Of a stretch of DNA of 33,682 bases, positions 24,335-31,513 are shown piece by piece; the first letter of the stretch is position 1; the number at the start of each line of letters is the position of its first letter. Position numbers and translations under genes: made by a program. Source of the DNA: Desulfosarcina sp. (GTDB lineage: Bacteria > Desulfobacterota > Desulfobacteria > Desulfobacterales > Desulfosarcinaceae); contig JAQYWF010000008.1 in the NCBI GenBank assembly GCA_030145105.1, positions 1-33,682 on the forward strand. The letters run 5' to 3'. The notes beneath the pieces are model-generated. The model saw nothing but the letters and a program-made list of their open reading frames with translations. It did no database searches and was not told where the DNA came from.

Positions 24335-25283
24335 CATGATTAAAATCCTGAAAGCTTGACGTGGCTTGCAGGCGGTCAATTCATTTTATTCGCACCTTCT
24401 GATCGACATTGATGACTTTCCCTAACCCATACTGACCAAGATCCAGCTTTTCGAGCCATTTTTTGATGCTTTTTGACATTGTTGACGAACCACCCTTGCT
24501 GACTTTTTTCAGTATGCCGAATGAGACTGAATGTAAACATGATCTGGTTAATGTTCAATCAGACCAATTCCAACCTGCATGCGGATACCTCGCAAGGACT
24601 GCCTGTATAGAAAAGATGCCAATCATCATCTGATACTGAATACAGTAGAAGCGAAAATTCTTTTCAAGGCGTTCCAAGCCACTGAAAAATAGACTGGGAA
24701 TTCTTGGCTGGATACCTAGTAGAGGCACCATGAAATAAGGAATCACGGGAAATTGTCTGGGATTGAAGAGTGGGATGGGGGTGTGTATTCTCTTGGTCGA
24801 ATCTTGGGGTTGCGGTAAATGCTGTCCTGGTTGTGGAAAACACAACCGCTATATTTTAATTGATATTGAAGAAACTGAAGAAATGGCTGCGCAGAGGAAA
24901 AGCCTTAGTGTTTGCAATAGTCTCTGGCTTCCGTGGGCCAGTCTTCCGACGAGCAATTTGGCCAACAATGTTCATCTTGCAGTCAATGATTTAAACTACG
25001 GACTATTTTCAGTGTGCCACATGAAAATCTGAGATTGATCAACCGGGAATAGATTCATCAAAAAGGCTGGGTGCAGAAATAGGTTATAGAAAGTATATTT
25101 ATCCACATGGCTTAAGATTTCATGTTACTTGCCATCGAATTTAAGTATCAGGGATCACGCCGAATTTACATTTAGCAAATGGATATCATAGGCTTAAAAA
25201 ATTTGACAATTAGGTTAGTCGATCCAGATTTGATTAATATTCAATTTTTAATGTAGGTATATTCGTTCCGGTTGATCATTCAA

Positions 25284-26516
25284 TCACACAGGACCATAGA
25301 ATGATGATTGTAGCTTTTCGAGGGCCGGTTTGGCGAATAGATGTCCCTGGAATAGCCGTATTCCCTCATCGTGTAACCAGCGGAACTCGTTTTCCGTTTC
25401 AACGCCCTCAGCGATAATCTCTATGCCCAGATCAATGCAGGTACGACGGATCCCTCGTATGATCGCTTGCTTGGGACCTTTTTTTTCAATATCCCGCACA
25501 AGGCGAAGGTCCAATTTAAGAAAGTCGGGCTGAAACTCAGCAAGCAGATTCAATCCGGCATATCCAGCCCCAAAATCATCAATGGCGAAAAGTAGCCCTG
25601 TACTTCTATAATCGCGAAGAGCGGCTGAAAGATCTCTTAATGAGCGGATGACCTCACTTTCAAGGATCTCCAGAATGATTTGCTTTGGAAAAATGTGAAA
25701 CCTTTCCGCAGCTTCCAAGGAGGAGGGTATCGCTGAAGGGGAGGATGATATCACTGAAGGCAAGACGTTTAGATTCAAACGTGTGGTAAGTCCCCGGTAT
25801 GCCGCCCAGTGTAATGCCAGAACGCAATTTTCTTGGTGGAAAATGGGTCTTTCGGTTGAAGGTATTTTTTTAATTACATCAATAGCAGATTCTTCGTTTG
25901 TTCCTCTCAGAAGTGCCTCGTAGGAAAAAATGCAGCATTCCGCGGTGCTTACAATGGGCTGAAAGGCAAATGAATATGATATGTTGGCAGGCGGTTTTTC
26001 GGCTATTGCCGGTGAAAAGTCTGCGTTTAGTCTGTAACGACAGGCAAAGCCTTCTTGATGGATATTGTTGCTGATTCGATCCCGCCATTGGCCTTGCTTG
26101 AACAAATTCAGAAGTTTTTTTGCTCTTCCTTGATCAATTCTTGCAAACGGTTCATCTTGCATGAAAAAGTCGTTGATGCCGACAATTGTGTCGAAATCAA
26201 CCTCTTTTAAATCAGCGTATCCCATTGTCCACTCACCGAATGAGCGCTCAGGTATAGGTTCGCGGATTATGATCGTGATGTTCCGGTGTCTATCATCCTT
26301 TTCTATGGAACTGATAAGCTTTTCGACATTCTTTTTTTCACCTTCGATTACCTGAAGGAAACTCCGACCAGCGCAGAGTAGCATCCCCGTGATACCCAAT
26401 TTTTCGTTCCGTTTTTGAGAAATTTGAAGCAAACTCTCAACTTTTTCACGGGTAAGCTCTTCCGTTGCGGAACTACAATAGACGACTTGAACTAATTGGT
26501 GTGATGGCTCTTTCAT
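25284..26516 (-). CDS. BLUF-EAL blue-light-regulated cyclic-di-GMP phosphodiesterase
   Basis: 410 residues. The N-terminal BLUF domain (about 7-105) binds FAD; the key residues are present: Y13, N37, Q55 (in FLQVIEG), W96 and M98, with the same Gln-Trp spacing as AppA. A linker leads to an EAL domain (about 180-405) with the catalytic set: E200-A-L, an Asn in LNLNV (250), E283, D313-D314 in DDFGAGY, K334, E370 in AEGVE and Q390. The metal and substrate residues suggest an active enzyme that linearises c-di-GMP to pGpG under blue light, as in Klebsiella BlrP1, which has the same layout and about the same length. No signal or membrane segment, so it is cytosolic. The ATG has CAGG four bases upstream. 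It stands alone, with AT-rich flanks. Confidence 0.93.
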   Translation of the reverse strand: MKEPSHQLVQVVYCSSATEELTREKVESLLQISQKRNEKLGITGMLLCAGRSFLQVIEGEKKNVEKLISSIEKDDRHRNITIIIREPIPERSFGEWTMGYADLKEVDFDTIVGINDFFMQDEPFARIDQGRAKKLLNLFKQGQWRDRISNNIHQEGFACRYRLNADFSPAIAEKPPANISYSFAFQPIVSTAECCIFSYEALLRGTNEESAIDVIKKIPSTERPIFHQENCVLALHWAAYRGLTTRLNLNVLPSVISSSPSAIPSSLEAAERFHIFPKQIILEILESEVIRSLRDLSAALRDYRSTGLLFAIDDFGAGYAGLNLLAEFQPDFLKLDLRLVRDIEKKGPKQAIIRGIRRTCIDLGIEIIAEGVETENEFRWLHDEGIRLFQGHLFAKPALEKLQSSFYGPV

Positions 26517-26683
26517 ATGCCTGAATGCAATCTTCCCCTAATTTGATAAATTTTCTCCAAGGCTGTTCAACGATCGAAAACATCCAATGAAATAGCGTTG
26601 GCAAGCGGATACCACATTCCCATGATCGCAATCTTTAACAGGTCGATTTTGGTCCAAACAATGATAAGAAAGGGAATACTTTT

Positions 26684-26929
26684 TTACCAAAAAAAGTAAA
26701 TGAGTATTGCTGCTAATATATCAACTGCTATTAAGATTTGACCGATCATCAAGAGCCTTCTTCCTTCTTTATGCACTGGATATTCGTCAATGGTAGTATT
26801 GTGCAATCCTTCCCGTAGTCCGGCTTTAAAAAATTTTTCCTTATGTAAATATTGTCCACCGCGGATCAGCGCAAAGCCGATTAAAGCCACAAAACAAACT
26901 ACAATTATTGTTAAAATTTTAATTAGCAT
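26684..26929 (-). CDS. Small two-helix membrane protein, unknown function
   Basis: 81 residues from the ATG at 26927-26929 (an in-frame GTG at 26944 would add five). Two hydrophobic segments are evident: IKILTIIVVCFVALIGFALI near the start and LLMIGQILIAVDILAAILIYFF at the end, with a charged loop between. No family is recognised. I favour the ATG because it overlaps by 11 bases the stop of a short upstream frame on the same strand, suggesting translational coupling; neither start has a strong ribosome site. Confidence 0.5.
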   Translation of the reverse strand: MLIKILTIIVVCFVALIGFALIRGGQYLHKEKFFKAGLREGLHNTTIDEYPVHKEGRRLLMIGQILIAVDILAAILIYFFW

Positions 26930-27026
26930 TGGTCGTGTCTTCACAGAAAACTAATTTGATGAAATCATCACAGTCTGCTTTGGGGACGATAACTTTAGGG
27001 TAGCGTTCGAATCGGTTGCTCACCAT
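26919..27026 (-). CDS. Possible 35-residue ORF coupled to the small membrane protein
   Basis: A short frame starting ATG-GTG at 27026 encodes MVSNRFERYPKVIVPKADCD and continues through DDFIKLVFCEDTTNAN to a TAA at 26919-26921. Its amino-acid composition looks like real protein and its stop overlaps the next ATG. No ribosome site is visible, and the open frame extends farther upstream without a start, so it could equally be the end of a decayed gene. Confidence 0.25.
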   Translation of the reverse strand: MVSNRFERYPKVIVPKADCDDFIKLVFCEDTTNAN

Positions 27027-27352
27027 ATGCTGGTCTGATGATGTCAGTTGCCTGCCACTGGATTTTGCCCTGCTGTCATCTGCAAAACAGAAAAATCGTT
27101 TTCATGAAAGCAGCAAAAATATGTACAGGCGAAGCGCTTCACAGGATGATGACTTTGGCCGTTGAACAATTGCGGCAAATAGGAACGTTCTGTGAGAAAA
27201 CTGCTATGACTTTTTTCGATACTGTGATGGCAGCAGCTTTGAAGTACGTCAATTTGTCAAAGAGCAGGCTGATTACCGCCAATGACTAAAGTCGAAAGTT
27301 GAGTTAATTAATCAAAATTGGATCGTTTGAAATTGTAACTTTTAATGCTGCT

Positions 27353-27769
27353 TCATCCCCAACCAAGCTGCTGGAGACTAATCGTATCGTTCCAAATCTT
27401 AGTCATATGTTTGATACGGTCTCCTTCAAAATCCATGTGGTAGACATAATCAGCAGCAACCGTTTTACCAGTCGGTGGTACCGGACCGCCTGGCCCGGTT
27501 TGGGTTCCATGGAAAACCGCAAACGCCGCTACCGAATTTCGGGCGTCATCAGACGCAAAGAACTTTATTTCATAACGCCCATCTGGTATTGGCTTAAGAA
27601 GGCTCTTCATCCATTCGCAGTAACCTTCTAAAGTGGATATGTCAGACAACACTGTTGTTTGAGAAGAAAAAGTGGCTTCAGGTTGACAGAATTCACTACA
27701 AGCTTCCCAGCCTTTGCCTGTTTCACAAGCTTCAAAGAATTGCCTTGCTGAATTGAAATTAGTATTCAT
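27353..27769 (-). CDS. SnoaL-like / NTF2-fold protein
   Basis: 138 residues. The pattern ARQFFEACETGKGWEACSEFC, then LEGYCEWMKSLLKPIPDGRYEI, FHGTQTGPGGPVPPTGKTV and a C-terminal FEGDRIKHMTKIWND resembles SnoaL-like polyketide-cyclase or ester-cyclase-type NTF2-fold proteins. These are small cytosolic cone-shaped barrels with diverse binding or isomerase roles; the substrate cannot be told. The ATG is preceded by a strong AGGAGA ribosome site, so the gene is probably expressed. It stands alone among AT-rich spacers. Confidence 0.75.
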   Translation of the reverse strand: MNTNFNSARQFFEACETGKGWEACSEFCQPEATFSSQTTVLSDISTLEGYCEWMKSLLKPIPDGRYEIKFFASDDARNSVAAFAVFHGTQTGPGGPVPPTGKTVAADYVYHMDFEGDRIKHMTKIWNDTISLQQLGWG

Positions 27770-28050
27770 AGTTCTATCTCCTGTAAATTGCGCACAAATA
27801 TTGTATATTTTCTTTACTACAGCTTCATGGATTTTTGTGTGCTTTCAATAAAATGACCACAAAATTAATTGTATATGGCCGTTTTTTTTAATCAAAATTG
27901 TTAAGTCAATATTTGCCAATTCTCTTAATAATGAATTGTACCGAGCTGCAAACAATGGATAGAATCTATCATCTAAAATTTCGTGTTATAAAGTTGTCTT
28001 CTGATAATTTTATTGTGTCTTTTTCATTTTCCAATGTGGAAATCAAACGC
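27770..28050. other. AT-rich spacer upstream of the SnoaL-like gene
   Basis: Apart from the ribosome site of the SnoaL-like gene I see no gene. A 61-codon plus-strand frame (27898-28083) is AT-driven, lacks a ribosome site and is antisense to the possible small ORF at 28051-28155. A promoter for the SnoaL-like gene should lie here but no clear box pair is seen. Confidence 0.4.
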
Positions 28051-28155
28051 CTATTGGGCCTGAAATTGTGGTCCAACAAATGAGCAGTTTTTTCGTTGTA
28101 AGTGTAACCCTCGTATAAGCTTTTTATACCAACCGTAGAATGTTTTTGGATGCAT
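28051..28155 (-). CDS. Possible 34-residue ORF with a strong ribosome site
   Basis: The ATG at 28153-28155 follows an excellent AAAGGAGG by six bases. The product begins MHPKTFYGWYKKLIRGLHLQ and ends FVGPQFQAQ. It is basic and aromatic, with no recognised domain. The strong ribosome site suggests a real start; whether this is a functional small protein or the beginning of a gene broken after 34 codons is open. A nine-base-pair stem-loop lies about 40 bp upstream. Confidence 0.4.
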   Translation of the reverse strand: MHPKTFYGWYKKLIRGLHLQRKNCSFVGPQFQAQ

Positions 28156-28194
28156 AGTTTCCTCCTTTCAGATTGTTTTGATCCATCTAACGAA

Positions 28195-28218
28195 CGAAAA
28201 GATCACATCATCTTTTCG
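28195..28218. terminator. Candidate stem-loop, possible terminator of the DsrE-like gene
   Basis: CGAAAAGAT (28195-28203) and ATCTTTTCG (28210-28218) are perfect nine-base inverted repeats with a six-base loop, about 195 bp past the DsrE-like stop and just before the small ORF at 28155. On the leftward strand the 3' arm contains TTTT but no long T-run follows, so function as a terminator is uncertain. Confidence 0.4.
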
Positions 28219-28413
28219 GAGGGAACATAGGCTTAGATTGATTTTATCTGTTTGTGGTCCAATACTGCCATCGCTTTATATTCTCATAAGTAATAATAGT
28301 TTGATGGTTCTCATAGCTCTACTGCAAATTGAACTATTACTTTCATAATTGTGTTCGCGAAACGATAGATTCTGTCGCCCGTTAGATTAAATAATTTTCG
28401 TGATCCAGACAGT

Positions 28414-28935
28414 TTAATTGATTGTAATGACCGAATAACCTTGAGCTTGATATCCGGCTATGGAGATGAAGCCATTAGGGACATGGTCAACCTCCGGCAA
28501 TACTGTTTTGGGATCAACCCCCATCACTTTCAGCGCGTAATCGCAGACCTCGAATTTCACCCCGTCCGCTTTCATCTGACGGATAGTATCTGCAAACTTA
28601 TCTAATTCTTCATTATCGGATTCTTTAAATCCGCTTCGATCTGTTGAAATCATTTTTACCGATGGACCATGAAATACAACCGCAACCTGTGGCGGCTGTG
28701 TGAGGGCTCGCACGTTTTTATCATCATTTACATTGTTGACGGCCCAAAAAACTATGTTAGCCGTCTTGGGAGATCCTTGACTGACATCAAAAACGGTTTT
28801 AACGCTTTCGACACCTTCCAAAGCGGTGTAATCGCCAGAAATGGCAGGTAACGCCATTAACGAAACAAATAAAGTAATGATTACGAAAAGATAGATACGA
28901 TGAAATTTTAGTTTTGATTTATAGGTATAGTTCAT
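28414..28935 (-). CDS. Exported DsrE/DsrF-like family protein
   Basis: 173 residues. An N-terminal signal peptide or anchor spans about 11-33 (hydrophobic IYLFVIITLFVSLMALPAIS). The rest is a DsrE-like fold: KTANIVFWAVNN, QVAVVFHGPSVKMIS, VKFEVCDYALKVMGV with the conserved Cys (C131), and a C-terminal NGFISIAGYQAQGYSVI. Cytosolic DsrE proteins relay sulfur via this Cys; exported homologues exist in many sulfur bacteria and their role is unclear. The ATG has a strong AGGAGG ribosome site. No dsr or sulfur-oxidation genes are nearby, so a role in sulfur trafficking is only inference. Confidence 0.82.
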   Translation of the reverse strand: MNYTYKSKLKFHRIYLFVIITLFVSLMALPAISGDYTALEGVESVKTVFDVSQGSPKTANIVFWAVNNVNDDKNVRALTQPPQVAVVFHGPSVKMISTDRSGFKESDNEELDKFADTIRQMKADGVKFEVCDYALKVMGVDPKTVLPEVDHVPNGFISIAGYQAQGYSVITIN

Positions 28936-29569
28936 GATGACCTCCTATCTGAACACTTTATGATCAGTAAATTGCTAAAATGCAGGGACATAGGCTGAAA
29001 AAACCACTATGGCCAGACTTTAAAAGTTAAAAGTCATCGGAATGTATCAAAATAATAATTGTGGCTGCCGCAACTCGGTTCGTGGGAAAGGCGAAAAATA
29101 TGAATAGGTACTTAAGCCAGCCTAAAACCAGAAGTTCGAATAGAGAGCTATAATACTGCGATTTGGTTGAACATGAACGCAAACGCAATAACTGCCATAA
29201 GAGATCGCTTTACGTGGTATGCCTCACCATTTTAAATGCAAACCGATGAACATACCACAATGTAGCACTTTTTTATAAAAATGCAAGATCTCATTGGGTG
29301 CTTGCTAAAAGTTGAAAACCTGTAAAGAGGGGGAGACCTCCAATACTGATCGGCAGGGTACCAACCTTCCGAATCGTACCCTTGTCAAATTTTGATATAT
29401 AAGCTCCTCGGATCAGCGGCAAGAATTTTTATGTCCAAAAAAGAATGTTATGGCTATAGCACGAAAATCAACAATCCAAGAATTCCATGTATCTTGCCAA
29501 TACATTAAACATGCTGAAATAAAAAGATAGCTTCTGATAATCTGTCCCAAATCACACAGGTAGGTTGAC
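28936..29569. other. 634-bp spacer without a defensible gene
   Basis: No frame with a start and ribosome site is convincing. On the minus strand around 29,285-29,410 an open frame reads RGAYISKFDKGTIRKVGTLP followed by ISIGGLPLFTGFQLL and a stop, which looks protein-like but has no clear start; it may be a gene remnant. An inverted repeat GGGTAC/GTACCC sits at 29356-29381. A 70-codon minus-strand frame at 29413-29625 overlaps the PAS gene and is judged a shadow. Confidence 0.4.
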
Positions 29570-29905
29570 TTATTCAGCGTTTTCAAATCGCTCGTAGTAG
29601 CCGATAAGTTCGTCCTTGGCCCCATAAACGCCGACTACAGTAATTTTTTCACCCTTGAATACACCTATACAAACCTCGGTTTCACCCATTGAGAGTCGAG
29701 CATGAATTGCTATGATTTTATTCCTTGATTCGGTGTTGTGGCAATCGAGCAATGATTTGCCTATCAAATCAGAATACCCCCGCTGATCATAATACCGCCT
29801 CTGCGCTGGCGAATTTAAGTATTGTATGATGTGGTCGTTGTCTACAAAAACGATGGGATGCGAAATACGATCAAGTATAGCAAAGCATGTATTTTTTGAA
29901 ATCAC
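29570..29905 (-). CDS. Small PAS-domain protein
   Basis: 111 residues forming essentially one PAS domain: SHPIVFVDNDHIIQYLNSPA, then YSDLIGKSLLDCHNTES with a Cys-His pair, a glycine-turn GETEV and a terminal VVGVYGAKDELIGYYERFE strand. There is no kinase, GGDEF or helix-turn-helix output, so it could act by binding a partner or a ligand or cofactor. The Cys-His in the LLDCHN motif recurs in related stand-alone PAS proteins of anaerobes and might bind heme or metal; that is inference. The start is GTG with AAGGAA upstream. Confidence 0.78.
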   Translation of the reverse strand: MISKNTCFAILDRISHPIVFVDNDHIIQYLNSPAQRRYYDQRGYSDLIGKSLLDCHNTESRNKIIAIHARLSMGETEVCIGVFKGEKITVVGVYGAKDELIGYYERFENAE

Positions 29906-29955
29906 AGTTTTTCCTTACCAGTTGTATGCCTAAACAACCAAATTCTAATCAAATT

Positions 29956-30231
29956 TCACCGATCTACCCGCTCCTTCAATTCCTTCCCCGGCTTAAAAAA
30001 CGGAAGCTTCTTCGGTTTGATCTTGACCTTCTCTCCGGTTTTGGGATTGCGCCCGGTGTATGACCGGTATTCCTTAACGAAGAACGAACACAACCCCCGG
30101 ATTTCCACCCTTTCCCCTTTTACCAGGGCGGCGGTCATTTCATTGAAAAATATATCCACAACGCTGGCAGCTTCTGGCTTGGATAGATCTGTGGCGTCCC
30201 TCAATGCCTGGATAAGTTCGAGCTTGTTCAT
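29956..30231 (-). CDS. IHF/HU-family DNA-binding protein
   Basis: 91 residues, standard for the family. The N-terminal MNKLELIQALRDATDLSKPE and the DNA-binding arm RGLCSFFVKEYRSYTGRNPK with the Pro-containing tip are typical, ending PFFKPGKELKERV as in IHF subunits. It bends DNA in the minor groove and may serve nucleoid structure, transcription or recombination. It resembles the IHF-beta type more than HU. The ATG has AGGAG ten bases upstream. It lies in the accessory region, so it may be an island-borne paralogue of a core gene. Confidence 0.92.
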   Translation of the reverse strand: MNKLELIQALRDATDLSKPEAASVVDIFFNEMTAALVKGERVEIRGLCSFFVKEYRSYTGRNPKTGEKVKIKPKKLPFFKPGKELKERVDR

Positions 30232-30565
30232 TCGCTCACGACTCCTGAAATGTGGTCTGATTAAAATGATAGAAAGACAATCAAAGAGAAGAATGATCCT
30301 GCAGGGTAATTTATATCAAGAAATTAGTTGGTTATCAAGGGTGTTGCAACTCGCGAAATAATATCCACAGAGAACTCGGGTTCGTGCTTTAAAACCGCCC
30401 TTCCGGGTAGCACCCATTTCCCATTCTGAAAAAGCATTTCTGTTTTTCAGCCTCCCAGCATCTATGCCATCCTGTTTAAATCCATTTAACTCACTGAAAC
30501 TATATATATAAATTTATGAATAGGAAGGAATCCTAACAACCATCTTTATTAAAAGGAGGCGCTTA
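30232..30565. other. Divergent spacer between the IHF-like gene and the small membrane protein
   Basis: About 330 bp with no gene seen. It must carry the promoters of two divergent units. One hairpin is clear: CTGAAAAA/TTTTTCAG at 30426-30450, eight base pairs with a nine-base loop; it has no following T-run. No confident promoter boxes were found. Confidence 0.4.
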
Positions 30566-30721
30566 TTGGAAATATTCAAACCGGCATTCACCATAGCAAT
30601 AATCGTATTAACCGTAATCGGCATCGCTTACATCGTTTCCGTCCTACCCCAACCCATCATCTGGGCCGTCGTCATTCTTCTTATCGGCTCGTTCATCTAC
30701 CTATGCAATCGTAGATGCTGA
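30566..30721 (+). CDS. 51-residue membrane protein with TTG start
   Basis: A TTG at 30566-30568 is preceded by an excellent AAAAGGAGG six bases upstream. The product begins MEIFKPAFTIAIIVLTVIGI and is almost entirely hydrophobic, with two membrane helices (about 8-27 and 31-47) split by PQP and a C-terminal NRRC. The GC3-rich codon use differs from the AT-rich flanks, supporting real coding. No family is recognised. A 12-codon frame resembling the start of ssb follows 30 bp later on the same strand; such small hydrophobic genes beside ssb-like genes suggest plasmid or element DNA, an inference. Confidence 0.6.
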   Translation: MEIFKPAFTIAIIVLTVIGIAYIVSVLPQPIIWAVVILLIGSFIYLCNRRC

Positions 30722-30751
30722 AACTTAACAAAAAGAAAGGAAACCAAACCT

Positions 30752-30790
30752 ATGATCAATCAACTCATTCTGACCGGCAACTTATCTTAA
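30752..30790 (+). pseudogene. Truncated 12-codon frame resembling the start of ssb
   Basis: After AAAGAAAGG, an ATG begins MINQLILTGNLS and stops at TAA (30788-30790). The residues resemble the conserved first beta strand of single-stranded DNA-binding proteins (MxNxVxLxGNL). Nothing like the remainder of SSB is seen in any frame downstream, so it would be a truncated gene. Twelve residues are too few for certainty. Confidence 0.35.
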
Positions 30791-30908
30791 ATCTGATCAA
30801 AACGATGATGATCTCAATACATCTCAGATCGCCACATTTCTGTGATAGATTCATTTTCCCGATGTAATCTGCACCGAACTGCCAATTCGGTCGCCCCTAT
30901 ATGTAATG

Positions 30909-30942
30909 GTGCTTCAAATTAAATATAATTTCAAGCACTTTT
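30909..30942 (+). terminator. Terminator-like hairpin after the ssb-like stub
   Basis: GTGCTT (30909-30914) pairs with AAGCAC (30933-30938), extended after one mismatch by AAATT/AATTT, with a six-base loop, and is followed by TTTT. It probably ends the rightward transcript carrying the 51-residue protein. The stem is AT-rich, so strength is modest. Confidence 0.45.
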
Positions 30943-31350
30943 CAGCATATGGAAAGTAATTCCTAAAAAAATAGGGGGTTAAAAAGTACAGGTTACATCA
31001 AAACCATCCATCTATTTACAATTCCAAAATACCTGATGGTCCTCATTATATTCGGCACAAAGAATTAGAAGCTCAATGGAACGATTTGATCGAGTGCTGT
31101 TTCGGAATGTATTGGTATTTAATCATAGTACGCGGTTTTGCCCCTTAAACCTCACAAACAAAAAAACAGACCTGCAATGCTGTCTCCTATCCAATCCAAA
31201 TCACACAAACACTCCTTTTTCAGGTAGCTGCTATTAAGGACCGCATTGGCAAAATGACGGCCGACTACTACATATGGTATTTGACCTTATCCCGTGATTA
31301 GTTGTTTTTTAATTGGATATCACAGGGGAAAATTTTGCCTCAATTTATTG

Positions 31351-31370
31351 GATGTCTCCAACTCATCAAC
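31351..31370 (+). repeat. 20-bp direct repeat, copy upstream of the sulfatase
   Basis: This copy and 33531-33550 share 18 of 20 bases, including an identical 14-base core TCTCCAACTCATCA. They lie on either side of the sulfatase gene in the same orientation. Confidence 0.5.
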
Positions 31371-31513
31371 GGGGATCAACCACAACATGTTGAACACCAC
31401 GCATCTTTGTTGAATCACTCCTTGCCAAATCAGTGTGGAGTCCCTACTTTTACGTATTTGGATTCTTTTTTTTCTTGTAAGTTTCTCCACTTAACAAAAA
31501 AGGAGACTGAATT

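Larger units (their letters stand above)
24214..25283. other. 1.07-kb AT-rich gene-poor stretch with structured repeats and broken frames
   Basis: No intact gene can be defended. Near its left end are a composite repeat (24259-24288) and a minus-strand terminator (24299-24334). Farther right only short frames occur: 60 and 96 codons on the minus strand (24376-24558, 24555-24845) and 89 codons on the plus strand (24763-25032). None has a good ribosome site or a recognisable domain. A minus-strand piece reading IVGQIARRKTGPRKPE near 24925-24975 looks like the basic end of a lost transposase-type protein, but this is a weak impression. The stretch is most simply decayed accessory DNA. Confidence 0.5.
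30791..31513. other. 720-bp gene-poor stretch upstream of the sulfatase
   Basis: No intact gene is supported. Apart from a terminator-like hairpin at 30909-30942, it contains plus-strand open pieces that look protein-like but lack a start: about 30,985-31,148 (including DGPHYIRHKELEAQWNDLIE) and 31,211-31,300 (including VAAIKDRIGKMTADYYIWYL). These could be fragments of decayed genes. A 71-codon frame at 31302-31517 has no ribosome site and overlaps the sulfatase start. A TTGACC at 31281 might be a -35 box but no good -10 follows. One copy of a 20-bp repeat lies at 31351-31370. Confidence 0.4.

Noticed and set aside
24763-25032. Plus-strand 89-codon frame with CxxCCxxC cysteines as a zinc-ribbon gene
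   Set aside because: No ribosome site, odd composition in the second half and overlap with frames on the other strand; the Cys cluster is a G/T-rich accident at this strength of evidence.
27038-27289. Plus-strand 83-codon frame, or its 61-codon version from 27104
   Set aside because: Part of it looks helix-forming, but there is no ribosome site, no recognised family, and a competing minus-strand frame over its left end.
29413-29625. 70-codon minus-strand frame overlapping the end of the PAS gene
   Set aside because: Shadow frame: overlaps the PAS coding end in another frame and has no ribosome site.
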